The translations under genes and the position numbers were made by a program. The notes under the pieces were generated by a model. That model searched no databases. It was not told the DNA's origin and was given only the letters and a program-made list of their open reading frames with translations. Positions 19,736 to 29,253 of a stretch of DNA of 64,000 nt are shown one piece after another. Numbering within the stretch: the first letter of the stretch is position 1; each line of letters begins with the position of its first letter. The DNA is from Rhizobium sophorae (GTDB taxonomy: Bacteria > Pseudomonadota > Alphaproteobacteria > Rhizobiales > Rhizobiaceae), in NCBI RefSeq assembly GCF_013087515.1, contig NZ_JABFCN010000001.1:140808-204807 (forward strand), written 5' to 3'.

Positions 19736-20239
19736 TTATTTCGGCTTACGCAGATGGAGAGATCCAGTCGGAATAGGGACCACACTGGCAAGCCGTTGGC
19801 CTACCACCGTACCGATTGTGGGAACCCCGGACGTATTCCTGGATGCGGGCTCGATTTGCCGGAGAAACAGTCCGCTATTATCCGCGAGAGATCCGATGGT
19901 AATCATCGGCTCGTCGTCGACGAAAAGTATCATTCCAATGCCGGATCCAAGCTTATCCTCCACCCTGCATGGGACGGCTCGCAGTACGGTCTCAGCCTTT
20001 GTCGAAAACAGGGATTTCACAAGCCCGCCAAGTGCCTCGACACTATGGACAAACGGCCGGACGACAAGCGTGACTGCTTCTTGTTCAGATAGAGAGAGTT
20101 CGACGGAAAGCTGAGCCGGCGCAGAACCGGTTGGCAGGCAAGCACTATAAAGCTGGAAAATCGCGGCGCGGGCGAAATTCAAGCGTGTATCATGGGATTC
20201 GGCTTCGACGATTGATTGAAGAAAGCCTGAAGAGTTCAC
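19736..20239 (-). CDS. Hypothetical protein
   Basis: This frame of 167 codons reads as a plausible soluble protein (FARAAIFQLYSACLPTG, GMILFVDDEPMITIG, VVGQRLASVVPIPTG). I recognise no family. The start is uncertain: GTG at 20239 is the first usable codon, but the frame stays open upstream to a stop near 20285, and that stretch also looks protein-like (IGLTRFEIGIAA). The gene may therefore be 5'-truncated. It lies alone between the penicillin-binding protein and the polysaccharide locus. Confidence 0.45.
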   Translation of the reverse strand: MNSSGFLQSIVEAESHDTRLNFARAAIFQLYSACLPTGSAPAQLSVELSLSEQEAVTLVVRPFVHSVEALGGLVKSLFSTKAETVLRAVPCRVEDKLGSGIGMILFVDDEPMITIGSLADNSGLFLRQIEPASRNTSGVPTIGTVVGQRLASVVPIPTGSLHLRKPK

Positions 20240-20698
20240 TGCCGCAATCCCTATTTCGAATCGGGTTAGCCCGATGAAGTTTCATTATACGATACCGCTT
20301 CTGCGGGCGAGCCGTCCGCATTGTTCATATTAACAAATGCTGACCTTCAAAATCTCCGGTTTGTCCCCGATATCCTAGAATAGACCGCGAATATTTGTCC
20401 AAGCTGGAGATCCAGTTTAGATCGCAACAAAATATGGAGGCATTTAGGTCAATACTCCGGCGTGTCGAGATCGCTATCACTCGTCTATTAGTATGCGGCG
20501 ATGTTGCGGAGAATGTCAGCGGTATTCGACGACATCATGCTCTGTAGAAACAGGATTCAGATTTTAGGCCGACCGGCCTAAATCATCCTGTTCTAGGGGA
20601 AAGAACGCGCAACCGTTCCGGTTCTCAGGCGCGCTTCCGATCTTCGTGTCACGCATATTGTCTCTTAAAATCGGTTTTCGCCTTCGAGCGAGCCCTGA
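20240..20698. other. Gap with nested stem-loop (20549-20592)
   Basis: No gene is supported in this 459-bp, partly AT-rich gap. At 20549-20592 an outer stem AACAGGAT/ATCCTGTT encloses an inner stem TTTAGGCC/GGCCTAAA, ending in TTCTAG. This resembles a dispersed rhizobial palindrome, and it lies downstream of the minus-strand polysaccharide operon, where it could terminate transcription. Confidence 0.55.
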
Positions 20699-21880
20699 TT
20701 ATTGAAACTTGAGGGCGGCGGCGCGCAAAGCCTGCCAAGCAGCGCCTCCATCGTTATGGATATCGAATTTGTCGTGGTCGTCCTCAGGATAGAGGCCCGA
20801 GTCCTGCGTGCTGGTGAGCCGCCAGACCACCCAGCCTCCACAATCCGACGTGGCGATCGTGTTCAGCCAAGTTTCATAGGCATTTGCCTGATCGGGATCG
20901 GATCGCGGAATTCCAAACTCCTCCAGGATCACCGGTTTTCCGATATTTCGTGCGATCGCGCAGTATTCGCGAATGCGGGCATCGAAATCGGAATGGCTCA
21001 TTTTGACGTAGGATGGGTAGCCATGCCATGTGCCGAAATCGACGCTCGCAATGTTCATATCCGACAGCTTCTGATCCATGTTCCCATGGCCCGTCGTTAC
21101 GAGCTGTTTCGGTGCCAGGGATTTGACATAGGCTGACATTTCCGACACCCACTCATGAAGGAGCGGTTTGGGATGGATGTCAGGTTCGTTGGCCAGATCC
21201 CAGGCAAATATGGTGGGGTCATCGGAATAGCGCACACCAGTAATCGTGTTGACGCGCGACAGAACATGCCGGACCCATGCCTTGTAATCGCGTCGGGTTC
21301 GCGGATCAGCGGCAAAAAAAGTGTATTTGTCCGAACTCCCATACCAGGCGTTCATCTGCTGGGCACCGCCCGTATAGGCCCAGAAATCGACGAATGCGAG
21401 GATCAGCTTGAGCTTGCGCTTCGCCGCTTCCGCGATGAGGTAGTCGACCTTTTGCAGACCGTCAGGTCCGTCGTTGGGAACCATCTTGTTGGTTATCGGA
21501 TCCCAACTCATCATATAGATGCCCTTGGTCCCCAGATTGCTGGAATCGGCCGTGCTTTTCGAATTCCAGATCGTTGGCACCTGGCCGTCCAGCGACCCTA
21601 TAACCGGTTGCAGGAAGGTGCGCACCACATTGGCACCCATTGCCGTGGCATCGTCCAACACGCGGGTGACTTCGCCTGACGAGCCAAATGTCAGATAATG
21701 GTTGTTTACGCCGGCCACGCGAAATGGCTTGCCGTCCAGCAGGAAGCCCCCCTCTTTCGTCGTGACGAAAGATTGCTGCACAGATGACTGCGCGTCCGCA
21801 GATCCGACCTGAGCAGACCAAAAAAGCGCCAGCGCCGCGGCGCCGATAGCGAAATTCCGGAAATGGCGAATACGTCTCAT
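20699..21880 (-). CDS. Secreted GH5-like endo-beta-mannanase/glycanase
   Basis: A signal peptide (FAIGAAALALFWSAQVGSADA) is followed by a (beta/alpha)8 glycosidase resembling GH5 mannan endo-1,4-beta-mannosidases. The proposed acid/base Glu is in WDLANEPD and the nucleophile Glu in VILEEFGIP. The 393-residue length fits. The start at 21880 has a GGGAG box. As last gene of a polysaccharide operon it may trim or release the exported polymer rather than feed on plant mannan (inference). Confidence 0.82.
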   Translation of the reverse strand: MRRIRHFRNFAIGAAALALFWSAQVGSADAQSSVQQSFVTTKEGGFLLDGKPFRVAGVNNHYLTFGSSGEVTRVLDDATAMGANVVRTFLQPVIGSLDGQVPTIWNSKSTADSSNLGTKGIYMMSWDPITNKMVPNDGPDGLQKVDYLIAEAAKRKLKLILAFVDFWAYTGGAQQMNAWYGSSDKYTFFAADPRTRRDYKAWVRHVLSRVNTITGVRYSDDPTIFAWDLANEPDIHPKPLLHEWVSEMSAYVKSLAPKQLVTTGHGNMDQKLSDMNIASVDFGTWHGYPSYVKMSHSDFDARIREYCAIARNIGKPVILEEFGIPRSDPDQANAYETWLNTIATSDCGGWVVWRLTSTQDSGLYPEDDHDKFDIHNDGGAAWQALRAAALKFQ

Positions 21881-21896
21881 GCGAAGAAACTCCCTT

Positions 21897-23276
21897 TCAC
21901 GCCCGCGACGCAATTCCGATTTGGTCTGTCTCGTCGAGGGAATTGCCGTATGTCGAAACACCGGCAGCCGCTGATGGCGCGATGGTGGACGGCGTCGCAG
22001 TGTGCCGTGTGGCCCAATACAATGCCGGGCACAGAAGCAGGCCTTCCAGCGAAACCGCAATGACCCAGAAGTTAGCTGTGCCTGCGATCCCGAATTGCGC
22101 ACCACCGACGGCGGCCGCGATCTCCAGCACCGCACCGCCGGTCAGAACGAGCGTGGCAAAACCCAGGCGCCGTCGGACACGTTGAACCGCCAGATAATGA
22201 TACTTCAACGCCATTCCGAAAGCGGCAACGCCAAGAAACTGGAGGCCATTTCCTGCAATCACGGCATAGGCCGGATTGAATATCCAGAGCATGAAGCGCG
22301 ACAGGAAGAAGAACGCCAAGGCGGTCGCCGCGCAGACCAGCATCGACAAGCCGAGCGACAGGCGCAGGCGCGCAGGAAATAGCTCCGGCTCCCGCAAAGC
22401 GATGGCAAACAACACCGAGGCGAGTGACGCAGGGACGAGAAGCGCGACGTTCAGCACCGTCCAGGCGGCATAGAAGGCGGCGTTGATCTCCGCGGACAGC
22501 ATCACCGTGACGACGAAGGGCAGCAGCAGCGCCGGCGCCTGAACAGCCATGCTGAGCGTATGATGGCCGAAAACCTGTCCGAGCACCGGGCGGAAGGCGC
22601 GGATCTCCGGCCGGTGGAAAACGCGCCTGCCGGCATAAACAAGAAGCCCGGCCACGACGACCAGCGAGACAAGCTGCCCGGCAAACCAGGTGGTGAAGAT
22701 CGCCAGTCCGCTGGCCGCCCGGCCAAGTGTCAGGCCGAGAGCGATCAGTAGAAGAAGCTTGGTGGCGGCGAAGACGACATTCCGGGCCAGTTGAAGGCCA
22801 CTGCGCAGAAGGCCAACCAGGGCTTGGTCGAGCACGAGGGTCACGGCCGTCAGAGCGCAACAAGCGACGAAGAAGAGATCGGTGGCGGAGGAACCGACGA
22901 TCGAGCCAAGCTGCGTCGATGTGAAGGCAGCGATAACAAGATAGATCAGCCCCACCATGATGGAGGCGCTGAACGAGGCTAGGAGGGCGCCCGCCAAAAA
23001 GGGGCCTGCTCTTTTCTGTCGGCCTATCTCGCCCATCAGGAAAGGCCCGAGACCGACTTCGCCGAAATTCGCGAGGAGATTCATCAACGATATGGCGGCG
23101 GCGGCGAGCCCGACAGCCTCGGCCGAGAAGGAACGCGCCGCGAACCACCAGTAGACGAAGCCGAGAACGGCCGTCATCAACGTTCCAAGCCCCAGCATGC
23201 CTGCATTGAGGAGCAAAACCGCCTGATTCATCAGGAGGTTGCGGATCTTGGTCATGGCGGCGCTGAGGGTCATCAT
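21897..23276 (-). CDS. Polysaccharide flippase-like membrane protein (Wzx/MATE superfamily)
   Basis: This 460-residue protein has about 12 hydrophobic segments and resembles O-antigen/exopolysaccharide lipid-linked repeat-unit translocases. NFGEVGLGPFLMGEIGRQKR is typical of the first cytoplasmic loop. It starts at 23276, two bases after the stop of the upstream glycosyltransferase, and ends 16 bp before the GH5 start. The predicted role is moving undecaprenyl-linked subunits across the inner membrane. Confidence 0.85.
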   Translation of the reverse strand: MMTLSAAMTKIRNLLMNQAVLLLNAGMLGLGTLMTAVLGFVYWWFAARSFSAEAVGLAAAAISLMNLLANFGEVGLGPFLMGEIGRQKRAGPFLAGALLASFSASIMVGLIYLVIAAFTSTQLGSIVGSSATDLFFVACCALTAVTLVLDQALVGLLRSGLQLARNVVFAATKLLLLIALGLTLGRAASGLAIFTTWFAGQLVSLVVVAGLLVYAGRRVFHRPEIRAFRPVLGQVFGHHTLSMAVQAPALLLPFVVTVMLSAEINAAFYAAWTVLNVALLVPASLASVLFAIALREPELFPARLRLSLGLSMLVCAATALAFFFLSRFMLWIFNPAYAVIAGNGLQFLGVAAFGMALKYHYLAVQRVRRRLGFATLVLTGGAVLEIAAAVGGAQFGIAGTANFWVIAVSLEGLLLCPALYWATRHTATPSTIAPSAAAGVSTYGNSLDETDQIGIASRA

Positions 23277-23278
23277 GA

Positions 23279-24280
23279 CTATTCCACCGGTTCGAGAGCG
23301 CGAGTAGGAACGGAGGTGAACGGTCGCGTAAGGGCAGCGCGGGTCCGGCCGAGAGCGAAACCGGCCGCAGTGGCCGCCAGGCCGGCGCCCAGCGCGACGG
23401 CGCGAAGAAGGCCGCTCGGCTGCCCAAGCAACACATCTGCGAATCCCCGCATAACCCCTTGGGGCAACGTCCTCGTCATATAGGTCTTTTCCGACGCCAG
23501 CGCCTCTCCGGGGCCTGCCATCAACGACAGGCTGGCCTTTGAAAGCCCTTCGGCCCAGCATCGATGAAGGAAATATTTCCACGTCGCGCGATCGGCGGGT
23601 ATGGCATGATCGCTGCCGCTCGACGGCTCGAAGACGAAACGGCCATATGGCAGGGCTTTGGTTGCACGGATGCAGAGTTCGGTTTCCTCGCATCCGAGCG
23701 GCAAAGCCTTGGCCGTTCGGCCCAAGCCGGAATCGAAGCCGCCGGTATGATCGAAGACGTCGCGGCGGATGCACATGGACGCGCCGATGAGGTTGCGCAC
23801 CGGCCCCGGATGAAGGCCGCGATAGGTGCAGCCGAGGGTCCACAGGAATTCGTCGGGAAACCAGGACGGACGGTCTGTTTCCCACAACGGGCGGATAGCG
23901 GAGACGGCGCCCAGAACCGAGGGATCCTCCAGTTGCCGCACCAAGGTCGCCAGCAAATCTTGATCCGACACGGCGTCGTCGTCGAGAAACAGGATGACCT
24001 CGCCGCGGCTGACAGAGATCCCGGTGTTGCGGGCACCGGAGAGGCCGGGCGGATGAATATTCTCGACGATCCTGACCGGGGTTTCAAAGCGCTTGGCGCG
24101 CAGAAGCAGCGCGAGTGCCGGATTATGATCGACGATGACGACAATCTCGTCCGCGGCCGGGACCTGGCGCGCTGCCGCCTCGATTGCTTTGTTGAGAATG
24201 TCCCAACGTTTGTCGGAATAGCAGCAGATGACGATCGCCGTCGTGAGCCTGCCGGACACGGGGTGCTGGAAATTATCCAT
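23279..24280 (-). CDS. Family 2 glycosyltransferase
   Basis: The 333-residue protein has a GT-A fold. It starts TTAIVICCYSDKRWD with VIVDHNP, and LSGARNTGISVSRGEVILFLDDD holds the DXD-like metal site. A C-terminal hydrophobic segment (about 290-320) probably anchors it to the inner membrane. It overlaps the upstream gene by 8 bp and is followed two bases later by the flippase. Donor and acceptor sugars are unknown. Confidence 0.9.
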   Translation of the reverse strand: MDNFQHPVSGRLTTAIVICCYSDKRWDILNKAIEAAARQVPAADEIVVIVDHNPALALLLRAKRFETPVRIVENIHPPGLSGARNTGISVSRGEVILFLDDDAVSDQDLLATLVRQLEDPSVLGAVSAIRPLWETDRPSWFPDEFLWTLGCTYRGLHPGPVRNLIGASMCIRRDVFDHTGGFDSGLGRTAKALPLGCEETELCIRATKALPYGRFVFEPSSGSDHAIPADRATWKYFLHRCWAEGLSKASLSLMAGPGEALASEKTYMTRTLPQGVMRGFADVLLGQPSGLLRAVALGAGLAATAAGFALGRTRAALTRPFTSVPTRALEPVE

Positions 24281-25100
24281 TCTTCGGCTCCGGGGCGAAC
24301 TGAAGGGTTATTCCGGTCGGCGGCGGGGACTGGTGCGCGTCGGTGGTCATCCAGACCTTGCGGTAGATCGTTCCCCTGTCGCCGCCCTTGTAGAGCCAGG
24401 CTTCCAGCCGTGCGGGTGGGTGCGTTTTTGTCGGTACGGAGAATTCGAAGGTTAGACTGGAGGAAGGCGCCAGTTCGAAGGTTGGCATCTTTCCAATCAA
24501 TGTGCCGCCGAGAACAAGGTCAAGACTGTAAAGCGTCTTGGCGTCTTCCGAATTGCGCACGCCGACCGTTACCACATTGTTCGTCCAGTTCCATTTGGGC
24601 ACCATCCAAAGCTCGGTGAAATGAAACGGCTTGTGTTCAAGCGCGACCGGGCGCGCCACGAGGACGGCACTCGTCGCCAAGATCATGGAAACAGCGAAGG
24701 TCCCAAAACGGCGGCCGGGCCAAGCCCAGGGAATGGCTGGAACCGGTCTTTCGAGCTGCAAAACGACATTCAGCCATCGAACGGCGATAGTCGTCAGGCC
24801 CAGCGCGTAGACCCAGCCTCGCGCATCGAGATGCCCGACGACATGCAGCAGAAGCCCTAAAAAAATGCAGGTCGCGAAGCTCAGGAACACCGCGAGCGTC
24901 CCCCTTGTGACCGTATCGGCCTCGATGCGCATGGTGTCCACCAGCATGCGGCCAGGGAAATACAGTATCAGCGGCACGCAGAGCGCCAGACGGACCGCCT
25001 TCTCCCAGGTCGAAAAGGTTTCGGGCAGCCACGTTACGGCCAACGCAGCGGCAAGAACCCACAGCGGAATGATTCCCAGAAAGACACGGCGGGCCATCAT
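24273..25100 (-). CDS. Membrane protein of the polysaccharide locus, unknown function
   Basis: The 275-residue protein has four to five hydrophobic segments (FLGIIPLWVLAAALAVTWLP, ALCVPLILYFPGRMLV, GTLAVFLSFATCIFLGLLLH) and then a ~110-residue outer beta-type domain with TELWMVPKWNWTNNVVTVGV. It loosely resembles DUF1616-like proteins. The ATG at 25100 overlaps the stop of the gene before it. It may take part in polymerisation or assembly (inference). Confidence 0.7.
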   Translation of the reverse strand: MMARRVFLGIIPLWVLAAALAVTWLPETFSTWEKAVRLALCVPLILYFPGRMLVDTMRIEADTVTRGTLAVFLSFATCIFLGLLLHVVGHLDARGWVYALGLTTIAVRWLNVVLQLERPVPAIPWAWPGRRFGTFAVSMILATSAVLVARPVALEHKPFHFTELWMVPKWNWTNNVVTVGVRNSEDAKTLYSLDLVLGGTLIGKMPTFELAPSSSLTFEFSVPTKTHPPARLEAWLYKGGDRGTIYRKVWMTTDAHQSPPPTGITLQFAPEPKNG

Positions 25101-25984
25101 CGGGGACGAGCTCCTGCATCCGCCCATGCCGTCGCGCCGATGATCTGAGCGGCGCCCGGGTTCACCTTCATGAGCTTCTGCCGTATCACGTTCGGGTCGA
25201 AGGATTTCTGGACGAGATGAACGATCTTGCTGTCCAGCCGGTTCAGAGTGAGGCCGAGGCGGCTGTGGATCTGCGTCAGATAGGCCCCGCGCGCATCGCG
25301 CATCGTCGGCGACTGGTGCATCACATCGAGCAGAAAGGCGGAATAGAGCGTCCATTCCCCGAACCGTGCCTGGTCTTTTGACGCGCTGAGACCCTTGAGC
25401 AGCTCGACGTAGGGTTTTGAGCCGTATTTCGACGCGATGTAGTCATTCAGCGCGATGAGCCATTCGCGCTTGAAGCAGAAGAAATCGTTGATGAAATCGA
25501 CGTAGCGAGAAGACCGGGCCGGCTCGACGCCGAGGATCTTTGCAACATTGCGCAACCGTTGCTTCTCGAAACGATAGTGCAGATCGGGAAGCCTGTGGCT
25601 GGAATAATAGAGAACCGGTTCGCGCCCGTCGATCAGATCGGTCCTCGCGATGGGCCGCAGCAGCAGTGTATCCGCGCCGAGATTACAGAAATGCTCGGTC
25701 CGGCAGAATTCGAAGGCGCGCAGCTTGATGATCTGCTGCCGAAACCAGCCGGGAAGTTCCAGCTCGCTGGCCGAAAGCCAGTCGTTGTCGCCGGTGACAG
25801 ATGCGCCAGGCACGAGACCCTTCGCGTCGAGGAAGGCTCTTAAAGCGGCCGGGTTGTCGGTGACCATGGTCAGGTTTCCCTTGTCGGGGAAATGCTGCTG
25901 GTAGGAGCGAAGGGACGCTTCGAGCAAATATTCGATGTCCCGCGAATGGACGCACATGAAAGCGTCGATAGGGTTATCGATCAT
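25097..25984 (-). CDS. DUF6492-like protein, probable glycosyltransferase
   Basis: The 295-residue soluble protein begins IDAFMCVHSRDIEYLLEASLRSYQ, with TMVTDNP and HFCNLGADTLLLRP, a GT-A-like pattern with an acidic site. The pattern matches DUF6492 proteins often coded in polysaccharide loci. It overlaps its neighbours on both sides by four bases, a sign of tight coupling. The sugar it handles cannot be told from sequence. Confidence 0.7.
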   Translation of the reverse strand: MIDNPIDAFMCVHSRDIEYLLEASLRSYQQHFPDKGNLTMVTDNPAALRAFLDAKGLVPGASVTGDNDWLSASELELPGWFRQQIIKLRAFEFCRTEHFCNLGADTLLLRPIARTDLIDGREPVLYYSSHRLPDLHYRFEKQRLRNVAKILGVEPARSSRYVDFINDFFCFKREWLIALNDYIASKYGSKPYVELLKGLSASKDQARFGEWTLYSAFLLDVMHQSPTMRDARGAYLTQIHSRLGLTLNRLDSKIVHLVQKSFDPNVIRQKLMKVNPGAAQIIGATAWADAGARPR

Positions 25985-28080
25985 TGCAAATCTCCGTCTG
26001 TTCGTCCCAAGGATTGCACCGGCTCTCGGGTCCGCTTACCAGGGACGGCGGGCTGCCGTGTTTTCCCGAGCCGCCCGACGTCGAAAATGACCATGAAGCC
26101 GTTGTCGAAGGTGCGGTCGACATCGGGCTCGGAATTGAACTTGAGCAGCGACGGCGATTGGAGGGGGACCGTGTGGTTTCGGTCCTGCGCGCCGCCGTCG
26201 AAATAGACGCCGACGCCGGGCAGGCCGGTGGTCATGCGCAGATCGACCATAACGAAACCGACGCCCGAGTCGATCAGCAGCTTGCGTTCCATCGGGCCGA
26301 GATCGGCTGCGGTAATGGCCATGCCTGTATCTTGCCCGCTCTCAAGCGTGGTCGAGACCTTTTGCCGGCCGTAGGTGGACAGGAGCAGGCGATTGATCCG
26401 GTCGGTTGCGAAATGCTGGTCGCCGCCCAGCCATTCCCTGGTCCACTTTGCGGCGCTGATCCCCATCGGTTCTATCGACGAGGAGTCGGCCGAAACTTCA
26501 TAGCCGGCCGGAACCAGGATACGTGGCCCCTCGGAGCTGATGACGCCACCAATCAGCACCGTCGTTGCGGCGGCGGCAAGCGCGGTTGCGCGCAGCCAGC
26601 CACGCGACGTGCCGTGCCAGAACGCCGCGACGGCCACCGCGACGACAATTGCGACGCCGAGGAAAGATAGCGAGCCGATGCGGTTGCCGATCTCCCACCC
26701 ACTGCGCGTCAGGCGGAAGATGATGCTGAGGGGGTAGGCCAGCGTCACCAAAACGAGGACAACGAGAAGGCTTGACCGCCATAGGCGCCATCTGGTCGGC
26801 GGCCAGAGGATGCTCGCATTCCGGGGCTGCCCATTGAAAACGAGCGAGCGGAGAAAGCCGGTGAGAAGTCCCAGGCAGATCAGCGCGACGCCCGCCATCG
26901 TCAGGTAACGCTGCCACGCAGGCGCCAAGGCTCCCGTGTCCGAGACGAAAAGCTTACGTGTCGCGGTCGAGTTCGATACGAGTTGGGCTACCTCGTGTAG
27001 GCCGCCTGCCAGTACGGGAAGGATGTAACTGCCGGTGGGGTTACCGACGATCTTCGACCAGGCGACAGGAGCAATCACGGCGATCGAGGCCAGCAGGATC
27101 GCCCGCTGCCTCTGCATAGAGGACGCGCCCTGCCTCAGGCATTCCATCACTGCCGTGCCGCACAGAAGGGCCATGCAAAAATAGGAGGTGAGATGATGAG
27201 TAACCGCGAGTGCCACGATGAGGACCATGGGGGCGACGACCGTCGACCAGCCTGCCACGTCGCTTCGCTCCATGCGCCGGCTTTCCGAAGCCAACAGCAC
27301 CGCCGCAAGCATGGGGATCGCCAGGCTTTCATAAGAGTAGTGGACGTCAAACAGCAAAAACGCGGACGAGCCCATGTAGATCAGGCAGGCGATAGAGGCG
27401 ATCCGTGCCGAGCCCGTGATCTTCTCGAAGAGCAGGAATAGCGTGAGCATCAGCATTATCCGTGCCGCCGCCAACACGATGAGGCCTGCCGCGAAAACGG
27501 ACAGTCCGGAGAGGCTGACCAAGGCGGACGTTATGAGCTCTAGCCCGGGATAGAGCGGGCTGACCGGCAAAAGCGGATTGGGCAGGAACAGTCGCCCCGC
27601 CTCCAGAATGTCGTTCACCGTCGCCCAGTGCAGGAATTCGTCATGGTCTATGAAGGCGACGGGCGCGCGGATGAGGCGTACCACGAAGAGGGCTGAGGTG
27701 ACGATCACTATGAGCGCCAAGCGCTCCAGGCGGCTGGCTCCCGGATGGATGATTCGCGCCGCCGCGGGGAGAAAGATCGCGGCGATGGCGCAATAGAACA
27801 TGGGAACCGCCCAGCTCTCTCCCAGCCGACTGGCATTTGCAGCAAGAGCGGCCACAACAAGGGCGCAGCTGCACAGGAAGGCAAAGACCGGCGACATCCC
27901 CAGCGACGAAGGATCGGCAACGTCCCCGACCGCGCTGTCCTGCCTGCGCAGGCCCAGAAATGCTGCGATCCACAGATCGACGCGTGGAATGGAAACCCTT
28001 TCTGGATAGCCATGACGATAAGCTCCGTCCTGGTAGGCCTTCTGCCGGCCTGGAGAAGCCCGCCCCTTAACAACGGTCAT
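25981..28080 (-). CDS. Large polytopic membrane protein (GT-C or polymerase-like)
   Basis: At 699 residues it has about 12-14 membrane segments and a ~170-residue non-membrane C-terminal domain. FIDHDEFLHWATVNDILEAG, in the first large loop, has the acidic pair expected of GT-C glycosyltransferases that use lipid-linked sugars. It is the best candidate here for the polymerase or a late transferase. The start at 28080 overlaps the end of the preceding glycosyltransferase by 14 bp. Confidence 0.75.
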   Translation of the reverse strand: MTVVKGRASPGRQKAYQDGAYRHGYPERVSIPRVDLWIAAFLGLRRQDSAVGDVADPSSLGMSPVFAFLCSCALVVAALAANASRLGESWAVPMFYCAIAAIFLPAAARIIHPGASRLERLALIVIVTSALFVVRLIRAPVAFIDHDEFLHWATVNDILEAGRLFLPNPLLPVSPLYPGLELITSALVSLSGLSVFAAGLIVLAAARIMLMLTLFLLFEKITGSARIASIACLIYMGSSAFLLFDVHYSYESLAIPMLAAVLLASESRRMERSDVAGWSTVVAPMVLIVALAVTHHLTSYFCMALLCGTAVMECLRQGASSMQRQRAILLASIAVIAPVAWSKIVGNPTGSYILPVLAGGLHEVAQLVSNSTATRKLFVSDTGALAPAWQRYLTMAGVALICLGLLTGFLRSLVFNGQPRNASILWPPTRWRLWRSSLLVVLVLVTLAYPLSIIFRLTRSGWEIGNRIGSLSFLGVAIVVAVAVAAFWHGTSRGWLRATALAAAATTVLIGGVISSEGPRILVPAGYEVSADSSSIEPMGISAAKWTREWLGGDQHFATDRINRLLLSTYGRQKVSTTLESGQDTGMAITAADLGPMERKLLIDSGVGFVMVDLRMTTGLPGVGVYFDGGAQDRNHTVPLQSPSLLKFNSEPDVDRTFDNGFMVIFDVGRLGKTRQPAVPGKRTREPVQSLGRTDGDLQ

Positions 28081-29227
28081 CGTGCTTCAAATCTCCAAGC
28101 AGTGCCGGACCGGTTCGCAGTTCAGGCTGCGGATGCGAAAGGACGCGTCTGTACACCTTCAGCAGCCGGTCCGTGCAATCGTCCCAGTCCGGCAACCTCG
28201 TCTCGATTGAGATCGGCCCTGCGTCCATGGCGGCGAGCATTTCACGCGCGGTGAAGTCTGGCGAAGCGTTGAGCGGAACGGATCGCACGAGGCCCTCCTC
28301 AGCCAGCTCCCGAAAGCCGGATGTGTCGGTTGTCAGTACGGGAGCCTTGACCGAAAGCGCCTCCATAACCGCCACGGGATGAGCTTCATAATCGCTGAGG
28401 AGCACGACAAGAGCGGCCGAAGACAAAAGATCGGCCATTGCGGACCGGTCGGTCGGCGGAATTGCCCCGATCTCGACACGGTTGCCGAGCCCGAGCTCGG
28501 TCACCTGCTGACGCAGCTTCGCCTCATAGGGCCCCTCTCCTAGGATCCGAAGGCGCATATCAGGGAATTTTGTTGCCAGCACATGAAATGCAGCAAGCGC
28601 CCGATGATGACCTTTATAACGCTCCAGCCTGCCGAGCGAGACGATCAGCGGCCCGTCGCGAGGTGAAGCCGGCCGCCGCCCGGACGTTTCCGGCAGGCGC
28701 GCGCCATTGGGGATAACGATGAACCGGTCTCTCGCGATTGCCATATTCTGGCTGAATAGATCCGCTTCGAACCGCGACACGCCAATGAGTTGCGCTGCTC
28801 TGGTGGCCAGAGGCGCAAGCATTCTATGTTGGAGGCGCCGGATCGAAGACCGAAATCGCGACGAATGGCCACCGCTGTGAAAGGTGACCACGAAAGGAAG
28901 GCCCTTGCGCGATGCGGCGGCCATTCCCAGCGGCGCCAGAAAGGTGTGGTAGCCCTGAACATGCATCAGGTCCCAGTCACCCTCGGCGACCGCCCTGAAG
29001 ACGCCTGGGGCGAAGCACCAATCCCGCCCACGGGGAAACGTCTTCAGCCTGACAATCTGCACGCCATCTCGCGTTTCCGCTGCCGGGAGAAGGCCGTCGG
29101 GATTGCCCGTCAAGACCGTCACCGTATGCCCCTTGCGCACCAGCCGGATTGCGACCTCGCTTACATGGGTTTCCGTTCCTCCGGCAAAAGGCAGGTATCT
29201 CGCGCCGAGCATCAAAATGCGCATCAT
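28067..29227 (-). CDS. Family 4 glycosyltransferase
   Basis: This 386-residue GT-B protein opens MRILMLGARYLPFAGGTETH, the glycine-rich acceptor-side loop. VSLGRLERYKGHHRALAAF and LLSDYEAHPVAVMEALS form the GT4 nucleotide-sugar site. It acts in the cytosol on lipid-linked intermediates. It follows the DPM-like GT2 gene by 26 bp. Confidence 0.92.
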   Translation of the reverse strand: MMRILMLGARYLPFAGGTETHVSEVAIRLVRKGHTVTVLTGNPDGLLPAAETRDGVQIVRLKTFPRGRDWCFAPGVFRAVAEGDWDLMHVQGYHTFLAPLGMAAASRKGLPFVVTFHSGGHSSRFRSSIRRLQHRMLAPLATRAAQLIGVSRFEADLFSQNMAIARDRFIVIPNGARLPETSGRRPASPRDGPLIVSLGRLERYKGHHRALAAFHVLATKFPDMRLRILGEGPYEAKLRQQVTELGLGNRVEIGAIPPTDRSAMADLLSSAALVVLLSDYEAHPVAVMEALSVKAPVLTTDTSGFRELAEEGLVRSVPLNASPDFTAREMLAAMDAGPISIETRLPDWDDCTDRLLKVYRRVLSHPQPELRTGPALLGDLKHDDRC

Positions 29228-29253
29228 GCGGCCTCGCCCATTGAATCCAGACC

